Part shown: positions 25,911 through 34,356 of the stretch, in pieces
Position numbering within the stretch: position 1 is the first letter of the stretch
Layout: each line of letters starts with the position of its first letter
NCBI GenBank assembly: GCA_040220415.1
Contig: JAVJUV010000086.1
Coordinates: 88,001-152,000, forward strand
Source of the DNA: JAVJUV01 sp040220415
GTDB lineage: Bacteria > Pseudomonadota > Alphaproteobacteria > Rhodobacterales > Rhodobacteraceae
DNA length: 64,000 nucleotides
Reading direction: 5' to 3'
The notes under the pieces: generated by a model
Database searches by the model: none
The model's input: the letters and a program-made list of their open reading frames with translations, nothing else
Told to the model about the DNA's origin: nothing
Made by a program: the position numbers and the translations under genes

Positions 25911-26899
25911 CAGCGCAACCCTGCAGCGTCGAAGAAGTATCGCCGCTCGGGTGGCAGAGCTAGCGAAACGCCGTCCCCGACCTTCACGCCATGCTGGCCA
26001 AACAGCCGGACAGTAAGTGCCTGATCGGCGGCTTCCACGATGAGATTTGTGTCCCCGCCAAGGTTTTCCACGTGCGCAACAGCACCGCTGATCTGGCCGT
26101 CAGGATCAATGCGGATATCCTCGGGACGAATGCCCAACGTGCGTGAATCTCCATCAATAATCCTGTTGGCCGGCAGGAAGTTCATGGAGGGCGCACCCAG
26201 AAACCCGGCAACGAACTGGTTGGCGGGATTGTTGTACAGCTCCATCGGCGAGCCGACCTGTTCGACCTTCCCGTCTTTCAGAACGACAATCTTGTCGGCC
26301 AGTGTCATCGCTTCGGTCTGGTCGTGGGTGACGTAGATCATCGTCGCCCTGAGTTGACGATGCAGGTTCGAGATTTCGACTCGCGTATTCATTCGAAGGG
26401 CCGCGTCCAGGTTCGAGAGTGGTTCATCGAACAGAAACAACTTCGGTTGCCGGACGATTGCGCGGCCAATGGCCACGCGTTGGCGCTGGCCGCCAGATAG
26501 TTCGGAGGGAAACCGATCGAGGTAGGCTTCAAGGTCCAGCATCCGGCTTGCTTCGGCTATCCGACCGTCGATCTCGGTTCGGGACTGGCCTTCCTGCCTG
26601 AGCGCGAGTGCCATGTTGCCACGGACGTTGAGGTGGGGGTAAAGCGCGTAGGATTGAAAGACCATCGCGATGCCGCGCTTGGCGGGCGGCGTGTTGCTCA
26701 CGACTTCGCCGCCGATCCGGACTTCTCCGGTTGACGCATCCTCCAACCCCGCGATTACGCGCAGAAGCGTGGATTTTCCACAGCCGGAGGGACCGACGAA
26801 GACAACGAACTCGCCATCCTCGACGTCAAGGTCGATGTCTTTCAGCACGTGAACATTGCCGAAGGACTTGTTCACGTTTCTCAGCGTGAGTGCCGTCAT
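25907..26899 (-). CDS. Sugar ABC transporter ATPase (MalK/UgpC type)
   Basis: A 330-residue ATPase. Walker A GPSGCGKSTLL, Q-loop MVFQSYALYPHLNV, signature LSGGQRQRVAIGRAI, Walker B LFLFDEPLSNLDAALR and switch histidine in YVTHDQTEAMTLADKI are all intact. Residues 240-330 form the regulatory OB-fold domain of carbohydrate importers (ANRIIDGDSRTLGIRPEDIR). ATG 26899 overlaps the Gfo/Idh remnant's TGA by 4 bases; the frame upstream to 27253 lies in that gene and is rejected. It energises the two permeases and binding protein upstream for amino-sugar uptake. Confidence 0.93.
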   Translation of the reverse strand: MTALTLRNVNKSFGNVHVLKDIDLDVEDGEFVVFVGPSGCGKSTLLRVIAGLEDASTGEVRIGGEVVSNTPPAKRGIAMVFQSYALYPHLNVRGNMALALRQEGQSRTEIDGRIAEASRMLDLEAYLDRFPSELSGGQRQRVAIGRAIVRQPKLFLFDEPLSNLDAALRMNTRVEISNLHRQLRATMIYVTHDQTEAMTLADKIVVLKDGKVEQVGSPMELYNNPANQFVAGFLGAPSMNFLPANRIIDGDSRTLGIRPEDIRIDPDGQISGAVAHVENLGGDTNLIVEAADQALTVRLFGQHGVKVGDGVSLALPPERRYFFDAAGLRC

Positions 26900-27546
26900 C
26901 GGAGCGACTCCTTCAGGTTTGTCGGCTGGCCCGTGGGGATGCTTTCTTCGGCGGCCAGACAGATCGCAAGCGACTGCGCAGCATCGGTGATTTGGCGGGT
27001 GAGTTCGACTTTTTTGCCGATGGCGCACAGCAGGTATGCCCGCTCGGCGGCGCAAATTTCGTTGTCGCCAAGTTCGTCGGGCATGTCTGTCAGTTGGTCC
27101 CTGCCAGAACGATGGGCCAGGATCGCCCCAACATTGGTATGCCCCTCGATTTCGTCCAATTCGACCGCGCTGCCTTCGGTGATCGGGACTGCGACGTTCG
27201 GGCCGACCGCATCTTTCAGGAAGAAGGCGGTCTCGGACATCATTGATCCCCAACCTGCCTCGTATGAGCCGACTGTGCCATCCTCGAAGACGTTTGCGCC
27301 CGCCTCTATCGCTGCGTAGGCACAGCCAGAGTGGTTGTCGGAATATGTCGCTATCACGACGCAGTCGGGACCGGTCGCCTTACCTTCCTCAAACGTCTCG
27401 AAGAGCGGGTAGCCCCTCAGTTCCTCGGGAACGTCGGGCGGAGAACGGTTCACCAGTCCGGCGATATCCGTATCCGGGTGATAGTGGTCCGCCAGCGCGT
27501 GGCCTATTCCCAAGTTTCCTGAACAGGCATTCAGGTCACGAGTCAT
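26896..27546 (-). pseudogene. Gfo/Idh/MocA oxidoreductase with the middle deleted
   Basis: A 216-codon frame that keeps two ends of a Gfo/Idh/MocA dehydrogenase. Residues 1-87 are the Rossmann part (HYHPDTDIAGLVNRSPPDVP, DCVVIATYSDNHSGCAYAAI, EAGANVF); directly after ANVF, where the family has the catalytic EKP and the substrate domain, the sequence jumps to EDGTVGSYEAGWGSMMSETA near the C-terminal sheet. The family has 330-390 residues. The NAD loop is also altered (ACSGNLGIGHA). The frame is open and both ends overlap neighbours (ATGA), so translation coupling to malK survives while activity must be lost. Confidence 0.7.
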
Positions 27547-28382
27547 TTGACCGCCCCCGAGGTAATGCCGCGGATAAGTTGCCGCGAGAAGATGACATAG
27601 AGGACAAGTACCGGAAGGATGGCCATCGACAACGCGGAGAGAACCGCGTTCCAGTCGGTAACGAACTGTCCGATGAACACCTGGCTGCCAAGCGTGAGTG
27701 TCTTGGTTTCTTCGGATGGCGCAAGGATTAACGGGAACCAGAGATCGTTCCAGATCGGGATCATGTTGAAGACCGCGACCGTCGCCATCGCCGGCCGTAC
27801 CAGAGGCAGAACCAGGCGGAAGAAAATCGTGTACTCCGACAGACCGTCGACCCGGGCCGCGTTCTTCAGGTCGTCCGAAACCTGACGCATGAACTCCGAA
27901 AGGATGAAGACCGCCAGAGGCAGGCCCTGCGCCGTATAGACCAGGATCAGCGCCCAGAGCGTATTGACCAATCCTGTCGCCACCATCAGTTCGAGGATGG
28001 CGACAGTACCGATCCGGATCGGGATCATGATGCCGAGGGCAAGGTAGAGGCCCATCCAGAGATTTCCCCTGAAACGGTATTCCGAGAGTGCAAAGGCTGC
28101 CATCGCGCCGAAGAGCAGAATGAAAAATAGCGAGGCAACCGTTACGATCAGCGAATTCTGTGCGTAGAGGAAGAAATCACCTTGCTTCATCACAGTTTCA
28201 TAACCGATCAGGCTGAAGCTTTCGGAATCCGGCAGGGATAGCGGCTCGCGAAAGATCGCCTTCCGGCTCTTGAAGCTGTTGATCAGAATCACGAAAACCG
28301 GAAATAGCGCAATCAGCGTGTAAAGGATCAGTGCGCCGTGCATTAGCGCCGTATTGAACGGGTTCGTCCTCGCCTGATTCAC
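27543..28382 (-). CDS. Sugar ABC transporter permease (MalG type)
   Basis: A 279-residue inner-membrane permease with six helices (LMHGALILYTLIALFPVFVI first, VLSALSMAILPVLVLYVIFS last). The EAA loop that docks the ATPase is visible as DDLKNAARVDGLSEYTIFFR with LPLVRPAMATVAVF. The start is GTG 28382, overlapping malF's TGA by 4 bases. Its stop overlaps the Gfo/Idh remnant. Together with the MalF-type partner it forms the membrane channel of the amino-sugar importer. Confidence 0.92.
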   Translation of the reverse strand: MNQARTNPFNTALMHGALILYTLIALFPVFVILINSFKSRKAIFREPLSLPDSESFSLIGYETVMKQGDFFLYAQNSLIVTVASLFFILLFGAMAAFALSEYRFRGNLWMGLYLALGIMIPIRIGTVAILELMVATGLVNTLWALILVYTAQGLPLAVFILSEFMRQVSDDLKNAARVDGLSEYTIFFRLVLPLVRPAMATVAVFNMIPIWNDLWFPLILAPSEETKTLTLGSQVFIGQFVTDWNAVLSALSMAILPVLVLYVIFSRQLIRGITSGAVK

Positions 28383-29293
28383 AGCTGATACCTCCGCATC
28401 CGGGTCTGAATGCCGAAGAGATAGACGCAGACTCCGATCAGGATGATCGCGAACATCGCACTTGCGATAGCCGACCCCATGTGCGGATCGCCGAGCTGCA
28501 ATTGGAAGCCGAAGAATGTTCGGTACATGAAAGTACCAAGGATGTCGGTCGAGAAATCCGGTCCGGCCAGCGCGCCCTGAGCTGCATATATGAGGTCGAA
28601 CGCATTGAAATTGCCGACGAACGTAAGGATCGAGATGATCCCGATCGAGGGCAATATCAGAGGCAGCTTAATCTTCCAGAAAGCCGACATGCCGGTGATT
28701 CCATCGATCTCGCCCGCCTCAAGTATCTCTTCGGGGATTGAAAGAAGCGCGGCGTAGATCAGCATCATTGGAATCCCGACGAACTGCCAGACCGAGACCA
28801 GCGAGAGCGCAGTAAGGGCGTATTCCTCTTTTCCGAGCCAAGGCGCGTAGAGGGACTTGAGACCAACCGCATCCAGCATCGTGGGGGCAATACCCCAGAT
28901 TGGCGACAGGATGAGTTTCCAAGCGAAACCCACTATAACAAAAGAAAGAATTGTTGGTATGAAGATGGCGGAACGATATAGCGCGGCAAAGCGGAGTCGA
29001 GGGTGCGACAGGATCGCCGCCAGCGCGACCCCGATCGGATTTTGCACCAGCATATGAATGACGAAGAACCAGAAGTTGTTGCCCAACGCGTTCCAGAACT
29101 GCTCGGACCAGATCGGATCGAGGAACAAGGTCTGGAAATTCTGCAGCCCGACGAACACCCTCTCCTGGTCGATCTTTGAGTAAAGAGCCAGCCTCAAGGT
29201 ATTGAAAAGAGGTAATATCATGACTGCAGTATAGACCAGAACCGCAGGTGCCAGAAACACAACGATGTGCCAGCGGATGCGTGGACGATGCAT
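28379..29293 (-). CDS. Sugar ABC transporter permease (MalF type)
   Basis: A 304-residue permease with six helices; the first is WHIVVFLAPAVLVYTAVMIL. The EAA loop reads PEEILEAGEIDGITGMSAFW followed by KIKLPLILPSIGIISILTFV. Length and topology match MalF-type subunits without the long P2 loop of E. coli MalF. It follows the binding-protein gene with a 66-base gap that carries a strong hairpin, so it is probably made at lower level than the binding protein. Confidence 0.92.
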   Translation of the reverse strand: MHRPRIRWHIVVFLAPAVLVYTAVMILPLFNTLRLALYSKIDQERVFVGLQNFQTLFLDPIWSEQFWNALGNNFWFFVIHMLVQNPIGVALAAILSHPRLRFAALYRSAIFIPTILSFVIVGFAWKLILSPIWGIAPTMLDAVGLKSLYAPWLGKEEYALTALSLVSVWQFVGIPMMLIYAALLSIPEEILEAGEIDGITGMSAFWKIKLPLILPSIGIISILTFVGNFNAFDLIYAAQGALAGPDFSTDILGTFMYRTFFGFQLQLGDPHMGSAIASAMFAIILIGVCVYLFGIQTRMRRYQL

Positions 29294-29312
29294 GGGAACC
29301 TCCGGTTGAAAA

Positions 29313-29338
29313 GTCCGGGCGGAGTTTCCCGCCCGGAC
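29313..29338 (-). terminator. Intercistronic hairpin with short U-run (attenuator)
   Basis: Perfect 10-base arms GTCCGGGCGG (29313-29322) and CCGCCCGGAC (29329-29338) with a 6-base loop. Read on the minus strand, the stem is followed at once by TTTTC. It lies between the binding-protein gene and the MalF-type permease, where such structures stabilise the upstream message and let only part of the polymerases through. This explains excess binding protein over permease. Confidence 0.75.
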
Positions 29339-29359
29339 GGTGCAGCGTGCAGGGAGGCT

Positions 29360-30613
29360 TTACTGCTGCGGCCCGTACCAGGAGGCCAGGCCTTCCTGGA
29401 GCTTCGCACCCAGTTCCTCGGGCGTGGAAGTGCCCTTGATCGCAGCCGCAGATGCGCCCCAGGTTTCGTTTTCCAGGTTGGGCGTGCCGCGAGACAGGAT
29501 CTGGTAAGTCGAGCGGATCGTAGATTCACAATCGCCGCGCCAAGAGGCGAATTCCTTCGCCAGCGGGTCGTCCAGGTCGACCGGAGTTTCCGACAGGGGG
29601 AAGAAGCCGGGAAGCGCGTTGCCGAAGATCGAAGCGAACTCAGGGGATGCAACCCAGGCAAGGAAAGTCTTGGCAGCGTCCGGGTTCGCTGTGGCTGCAT
29701 TCATCCCGATACCGATGTCGGTATGATCCGAGATGTAACAGGTGTCGCCCGCATTCCGAACCGGAGGCTTGAATGCGCCCATCGCGAAATCAGCCTGCGC
29801 GTTGAAGCCCGAGATCTCCCATGAACCGGCAGGATAGATCGCGGCGCGCCCAAGCGTGAAAATATTCTGGCTGTCGGGATATGTCTGCGCTTCGAAGCCG
29901 TCGCCAAGGTAGCCGGCCCACCTCGCCAACGTCGCATAGGGTGCGACCCACTGCTCGTCGGTAAGCTTCTGCTCGCCCTTGATCAGCGCCTGGCGGCCCT
30001 CTTCGCCGTTCCAGTAGTTGGGACCAATGTTGTTGTAGCCCATCGTGGCCGCTTCCCACTGGTCGTTGGTGCCCATCGCCATCGGGATGTAAGTACCATC
30101 TTCTTTGATCGCGTCGAGGACCGCAAAGAACTCCTCCTCGGTCGTCGGCACTTCGAGTCCTAGTTCGGCGAATGCGTCGGCATTGTAGATGAAGCCGTGG
30201 ATCACTGACGCCATCGGGACACAGAACGTGGCCGAGCCGTCGTCCGTCTGCCAGGCCGACTTGGCAACATCCGAGAAGTTGCTCATCGCTTCCATGTCAT
30301 CAAGATCGGCAAGATGCCCGGCGTCGTACAGCGCCAGTGATGCATCGAATGGACGGCAGGTAATCAGGTCGCCGGCGCTGCCGGCCTCCAGCTTCGAGTT
30401 AAGCGCAGCATTGTACTCGGTGGGCGCGGATGGCGAGAACACCACCTTGATGCCCGGGTGTTCGGCCTCGAAGGCAGGAATGATCTTTTCCTGCCAAAGT
30501 GCCAGATCATCGTTCCGCCAGCTTTCGATTGTAAGCGTCACGTCTTGCGCCAGTGCCCCGCCGGCCGTCAAGGCGGTGGTGGCAAGAGCGAGTGCGAGAA
30601 CTTTGCGTTTCAT
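29360..30613 (-). CDS. Sugar ABC transporter substrate-binding protein
   Basis: A 417-residue periplasmic family-1 binding protein. The signal peptide MKRKVLALALATTALTAGGA ends at LAQ, giving mature QDVTLTIESWRNDDLALWQE. Family marks are the hydrophobic first strand, FEAEHPGIKVVFSPSAPTEY, GGxW-type NDQWEAATMGYNNIGPNYWN and AAIYPAGSWEISGFNAQADF. Amino-sugar enzymes on both sides make GlcNAc, MurNAc or their small oligomers the probable ligand, but the binding site does not say which. It is the first transporter gene, 28 bases after murQ. Confidence 0.93.
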   Translation of the reverse strand: MKRKVLALALATTALTAGGALAQDVTLTIESWRNDDLALWQEKIIPAFEAEHPGIKVVFSPSAPTEYNAALNSKLEAGSAGDLITCRPFDASLALYDAGHLADLDDMEAMSNFSDVAKSAWQTDDGSATFCVPMASVIHGFIYNADAFAELGLEVPTTEEEFFAVLDAIKEDGTYIPMAMGTNDQWEAATMGYNNIGPNYWNGEEGRQALIKGEQKLTDEQWVAPYATLARWAGYLGDGFEAQTYPDSQNIFTLGRAAIYPAGSWEISGFNAQADFAMGAFKPPVRNAGDTCYISDHTDIGIGMNAATANPDAAKTFLAWVASPEFASIFGNALPGFFPLSETPVDLDDPLAKEFASWRGDCESTIRSTYQILSRGTPNLENETWGASAAAIKGTSTPEELGAKLQEGLASWYGPQQ

Positions 30614-30641
30614 TTAAGTCTCCCTGTTTTGCAAAGATCGA

Positions 30642-31535
30642 TTATTCCAAACCTAGTTCCAAAATCGCCGGCCCCATCAGGCCGTTAACGGCAGCGAGCG
30701 CGTCACTCGCGGCCCTGACCGATGGCGCGCCTTTAGCAAGCAGGCAGGCCAGCTTTACATCGGCCCCTGCCAAAGACAGCGCGCGCGCAGCGGATTCGTC
30801 GTCAACCCCGGAAATGCGCCGAACGATCGCATGCGCGCGCTCACGAAGCTTGGCATTGTCTGCAACAAGGTTCACCATCATGCCCTGATAGATGTGCCCA
30901 AGCTCGACCCCCATCAGCGTTGACAGCGTGTTGAGCGCGATTTTCTGTGCCGTACCCGCGCCCATTCGCGTCGAGCCGGACAGAAGCTCGGGCGGCGTAT
31001 CGAGGAGAATGGCGTGATCTGAAAGATCGAAGAGCGGTGCATTGCCGTTATTCGCGATACCGACAACAGTCGTCCTGCTTTGCTGTGCGATCCTTGCCGC
31101 GGCCAGAGTGAAAGGCGTCGAGCCACTCGCGGTCACGGCGATCATGCAATCGCGCTCCGATATATCGGCAAGGTCGGCCTTCAGCGTATCGCATGCATCC
31201 TCGACATCGCCCGGCATGTCAGAAGTCGTCGGCACACCTCCAGCCATGAGGATGCGGACCTGCGCTGGCGAAATGCCGAAGGTGCCCTTCAATTCCATCG
31301 CGTCGGCTGCCGCCATCAGCCCGGACGAGCCCGCAGCCACGTATATCAGGCGGCCTCCGCTCCGGATGACCTTCGCCATCGCCTTAGCCGCCTGGGCTAG
31401 CTCCGGCGCACAGGCAAAAACCACCTTCGCGGCATCGGCCTGAGCCTCGGCCATCAACTGCGCAGCTTCGCGCAATGACACCTTGTCGACTGGCGTGCCA
31501 CAGGAAGACAATTGTTCGGTTTTGCGGTTCAGCAC
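30642..31535 (-). CDS. murQ: N-acetylmuramic acid 6-phosphate etherase-like (MurQ)
   Basis: A 297-residue SIS-fold protein. MurQ removes D-lactate from MurNAc-6-P, giving GlcNAc-6-P. It begins with TEQLSSCGTPVDKVSLREAA, then GGRLIYVAAGSSGLMAAADA, MELKGTFG, and GSTRMGAGTAQKIALNTLST. Both catalytic glutamates of E. coli MurQ have counterparts (in DAMELKGTFG and GDVEDACDTL). The sequence differs from core MurQ at GRL (here GLM) and ECPPT (here ELKGT), so a neighbouring SIS activity cannot be excluded. The start is GTG 31535, preceded by GGGGGA; no earlier ATG fits. It is the first gene of the transporter operon, divergent from the NagK-like kinase. Confidence 0.8.
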   Translation of the reverse strand: MLNRKTEQLSSCGTPVDKVSLREAAQLMAEAQADAAKVVFACAPELAQAAKAMAKVIRSGGRLIYVAAGSSGLMAAADAMELKGTFGISPAQVRILMAGGVPTTSDMPGDVEDACDTLKADLADISERDCMIAVTASGSTPFTLAAARIAQQSRTTVVGIANNGNAPLFDLSDHAILLDTPPELLSGSTRMGAGTAQKIALNTLSTLMGVELGHIYQGMMVNLVADNAKLRERAHAIVRRISGVDDESAARALSLAGADVKLACLLAKGAPSVRAASDALAAVNGLMGPAILELGLE

Positions 31536-31693
31536 ACGATTCCCCCGGATCTTGATTTTAGAATACCTTTTTAATACCAAATGTCTACAGAGAACTAGAT
31601 ACTCCTCTAAATTTGCTATTGTATCAGCGAATTTCGGCTCATTGGTATCTTTTCGGTCTTTCTTTTCTTCAGGGGATATTGTAAACGTCCCTT
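31536..31693. promoter_or_regulatory. Divergent control region of the amino-sugar regulon
   Basis: A 158-base AT-rich gap between murQ and the kinase gene. It contains repeated half-sites: AATACC at 31562-31567 and again at 31573-31578 (11 bases apart, one helical turn) and the inverse form TGGTATC at 31643-31649. Such elements suit the GntR/UTRA regulator encoded two genes downstream. Promoter boxes were not securely placed. Confidence 0.5.
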
Positions 31694-32566
31694 ATGAATA
31701 CAGCGCCAGAGATCCTTGCGGCGGACGGTGGCGGCACGCGGTGCCGTATCGCCTGCGTTATCTCCGGCAAGCGCCACGAGGTGGAGGTCGGAAGCGCCAA
31801 CGCGTCGACTGACCTTGACGGCGCAATCGTCACAATTTCAGACGGGCTCTCGCGGCTGGCTTCCAAGACGGGAGTGCCCTTGACCGCCTTCGCTGATGTG
31901 CCGACTTACCTTGGTCTTGCCGGTGTGGTCGGACCCGATATCGCGCGTGCAATCGCTGATGGACTTCCACTATCCAGCATCAGGGTCGAGGACGACCGAC
32001 CTGCAGCGGTCCGCGGCGCTCTTGGTCATCATGACGGCGCAACGGTTCATTCCGGTACGGGATCTTTCTTCGCGATTCAGAGGGATGGCGAAATCAAACT
32101 GTCGGGTGGGTGGGGACATGTTCTGGGAGATGAGGCATCCGCACACTGGTTGGGGCGGAAACTTCTGATCGCAACGCTGGATGTCACCGACCAGCTGAGG
32201 CGGGCAACACCTCTTAGCGATACCGTCCTTGCGCGCTTCGGCTCCAGCGCCGGGATCGTCGCATTTGCGACCGATGCGTCGCCCGCGGAATTCGGATCTT
32301 TGGCGCCGCTTGTCACCGAAGCAGCGGCAACAGGCGATTCACTTGCAGAGAACATTCTCCAGCGCGGCGCGGATCATATCTCTCGAACCCTGATCGCTAT
32401 GGGATGGGGCGAAAAGCTGCCGATTTGCCTGACCGGCGGGGTGGCAGGTTTTTATCGGGATTACTTGCCGCAAGACATGCAGGCATGCTTTTCGCAGCCG
32501 CTCGCCTCCCCGATCGATGGCGCTCTATCGCTGGCCGAAGACTTCCGAATGGAGTTGACGCGGTGA
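31694..32566 (+). CDS. BadF/NagK-type N-acetylhexosamine kinase
   Basis: A 290-residue ATPase of the BadF/BadG/BcrA/BcrD fold used by N-acetylglucosamine kinases. The phosphate-1 loop is AADGGGTRCRIACV, the phosphate-2 loop VHSGTGSFFAIQRD, then GGWGHVLGDEASAHWLGRK (a strong NagK-family mark) and the adenosine loop PICLTGGVAGFY. It would phosphorylate GlcNAc or MurNAc at O6 after ABC uptake. It is the first gene of the rightward arm; its TGA overlaps the GTG of the GntR gene. Confidence 0.85.
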   Translation: MNTAPEILAADGGGTRCRIACVISGKRHEVEVGSANASTDLDGAIVTISDGLSRLASKTGVPLTAFADVPTYLGLAGVVGPDIARAIADGLPLSSIRVEDDRPAAVRGALGHHDGATVHSGTGSFFAIQRDGEIKLSGGWGHVLGDEASAHWLGRKLLIATLDVTDQLRRATPLSDTVLARFGSSAGIVAFATDASPAEFGSLAPLVTEAAATGDSLAENILQRGADHISRTLIAMGWGEKLPICLTGGVAGFYRDYLPQDMQACFSQPLASPIDGALSLAEDFRMELTR

Positions 32567-33327
32567 GCGTCGCGGGCTTCCTTCATCCCGATGCCTGGCT
32601 GGGGCAATCTGCTGGCCCGCGCTATGTCCAGTTGCGACGTCGCCTGGAGGCAGGCATCCGTGAAGGCGTCCTGCCCCCAAACAGCTCGTTGCCGCCCGAA
32701 CGGGAACTGGCACAATTGACGGATCTGTCCCGCGTCACGGTTCGCAAGGCGATACAGGAACTGGCGGACAAGGGGCTTATCGAACAGCGCCAGGGGTCCG
32801 GTTCTTTTGTTCGCGAACCGGCAACTCGGGTGGAGCAGTCACTGTCGCACCTGACGTCTTTTTCGGAAGACATGAAGCGACGCGGGATGGACACGACGTC
32901 CACTTGGCTTGAGCGCGGGATATACATGCCGTCCCCGGATGAAATGATCGCGCTTGGCCTGCGCGCTGGAGATTCGGTCGCCAGGATATTCCGCATCAGA
33001 GAGACCGGCGGGCGTCCGATGGCCCTCGAACGCGCCTCGCTTCCGCTCGATGTGCTTCCCAATCCGCTGGAGGTCACGACTTCATTGTACGATGTATTGC
33101 AGGCTCGCGGCATGCGTCCCGTGCGTGCGGTCCAGAAAATATGTGCGGTAAACCTGTCCGCGCAAGATGCAGCACTGCTGGGCGTCGCCGAAGGTACGGC
33201 CGGACTGAGCATCCAGCGATCCTCATACCTGGAAGGCAGTCGAATGATAGAGTTTACAAAATCACTCTATCGTGGCGATGCATACGATTTCGTGGCCGAG
33301 CTGCGGCTGTCACGGGCGGAGGGCTGA
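32563..33327 (+). CDS. GntR-family regulator with UTRA domain (NagR-like)
   Basis: A 254-residue regulator: winged helix at about residues 18-85 (YVQLRRRLEAGIREGVLPPN, SSLPPERELAQLTDLSRVTV, RKAIQELADKGLIEQRQGSG) and UTRA ligand domain from about 100 (RGMDTTSTWLERGIYMPSPD, LGLRAGDSVARIFRIRETGG, RPMALERASLPLDVLPNPLE). UTRA regulators such as NagR/DasR bind amino-sugar phosphates. The GTG start (32563) overlaps the kinase TGA; the ORF continues upstream to 32404 inside the kinase and is rejected. Likely represses both arms of the amino-sugar regulon. Confidence 0.92.
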   Translation: MSVAGFLHPDAWLGQSAGPRYVQLRRRLEAGIREGVLPPNSSLPPERELAQLTDLSRVTVRKAIQELADKGLIEQRQGSGSFVREPATRVEQSLSHLTSFSEDMKRRGMDTTSTWLERGIYMPSPDEMIALGLRAGDSVARIFRIRETGGRPMALERASLPLDVLPNPLEVTTSLYDVLQARGMRPVRAVQKICAVNLSAQDAALLGVAEGTAGLSIQRSSYLEGSRMIEFTKSLYRGDAYDFVAELRLSRAEG

Positions 33328-33330
33328 AAA

Positions 33331-34356
33331 ATGGTAAAAGTACCGACGCGGATGCGACTTGAGATCGAAGAAATCCCCATGGCCGTCGATCGGCTTCTGA
33401 CCGAAGGGGCTCCCGCGGATCGACAGGCATTGAAGCGCATTCCCTCCGATGTACCGTTCCTTCTGTCGGTTGCTCGCGGATCATCCGATCATGCCTGTAC
33501 GTTCCTGAAGTACGCCAGCGAACTGATGCTGGGACTGCCGATGGCTTCGGTCGGACCTTCGGTTGCCTCGGTGTATGGTGTGCGCATCAAGGCCAACGGA
33601 GCGGTCTGTTTCGCTGTGTCCCAATCCGGCAAAAGCCCCGACATCGTGCGTCTGACCCGTTCGCTGACCGAGAGCGGAGCAATGAGCGTGGCCATCACCA
33701 ACGATCCCGCGTCGCCTTTGGCTGAGGCATCCAATGTAACGCTTCCGATCTGTGCGGGCCCCGAAAACAGCGTGGCGGCCACAAAGACTTTCGTGACCTC
33801 CCTGGTTGCCGGACTTTGGCTGATTGCCGAGATGAAGAATGACACCGACCTGATCCGCGCAATCCGGACGCTGCCCGACCACCTGGAAGCCGCGATCGGT
33901 TGCGACTGGAGCGCGGTTGGACATGCAGTCACGGGCAATTCCGCCTATACCTTGGGGCGCGGACCGTCTTGGGCGATTTCCAACGAAGCCGCCCTCAAAT
34001 TCAAGGAGACTTGCCGGATACATGCCGAGAGCTATTCCTCGGCGGAAGTTCTTCATGGACCGGTTTCGATTGTCGGCCCGGAGTTTCCGGTCATCGCCTT
34101 TGCTGCCGCGGACGCCGCAGAGGCTTCCATTGCAGAGGTGGCGGACGCGCTGGCCGACAAGGGCGCGAACGTCTTCGTAACCAGCCCTAAAGTCCGGAAG
34201 GCGCTTCCCCTGCCCCACAGACGCACAGGTCATTGGCTGACCGATCCAATTTCCACTATCGTGTCCTTTTACTCGGCGGTCGAAAGTATCGCCCTGTCGC
34301 GAGGCATCGATCCCGATACGCCGCGTCACCTGAACAAGGTGACCGAGACAGTATGA
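33331..34356 (+). CDS. SIS-domain glucosamine-6-phosphate deaminase (NagB-II type)
   Basis: A 341-residue protein with two SIS domains, homologous to the isomerase half of GlmS without its glutaminase. First SIS: LLSVARGSSDHACTFLKYAS and VCFAVSQSGKSPDIVRLTRS; VAATKTFVTSLVAGLWLIAE between; second: TLGRGPSWAISNEAALKFKE, TCRIHAESYSSAEVLHGPVS. The C-terminus HLNKVTETV is the GlmS-like catalytic tail. The role is conversion of glucosamine-6-P to fructose-6-P plus ammonia. Neighbouring nagA and NagR-like regulator make this function likely; a Gln-independent amination in reverse is the alternative. Its TGA overlaps nagA's ATG. Confidence 0.88.
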   Translation: MVKVPTRMRLEIEEIPMAVDRLLTEGAPADRQALKRIPSDVPFLLSVARGSSDHACTFLKYASELMLGLPMASVGPSVASVYGVRIKANGAVCFAVSQSGKSPDIVRLTRSLTESGAMSVAITNDPASPLAEASNVTLPICAGPENSVAATKTFVTSLVAGLWLIAEMKNDTDLIRAIRTLPDHLEAAIGCDWSAVGHAVTGNSAYTLGRGPSWAISNEAALKFKETCRIHAESYSSAEVLHGPVSIVGPEFPVIAFAAADAAEASIAEVADALADKGANVFVTSPKVRKALPLPHRRTGHWLTDPISTIVSFYSAVESIALSRGIDPDTPRHLNKVTETV

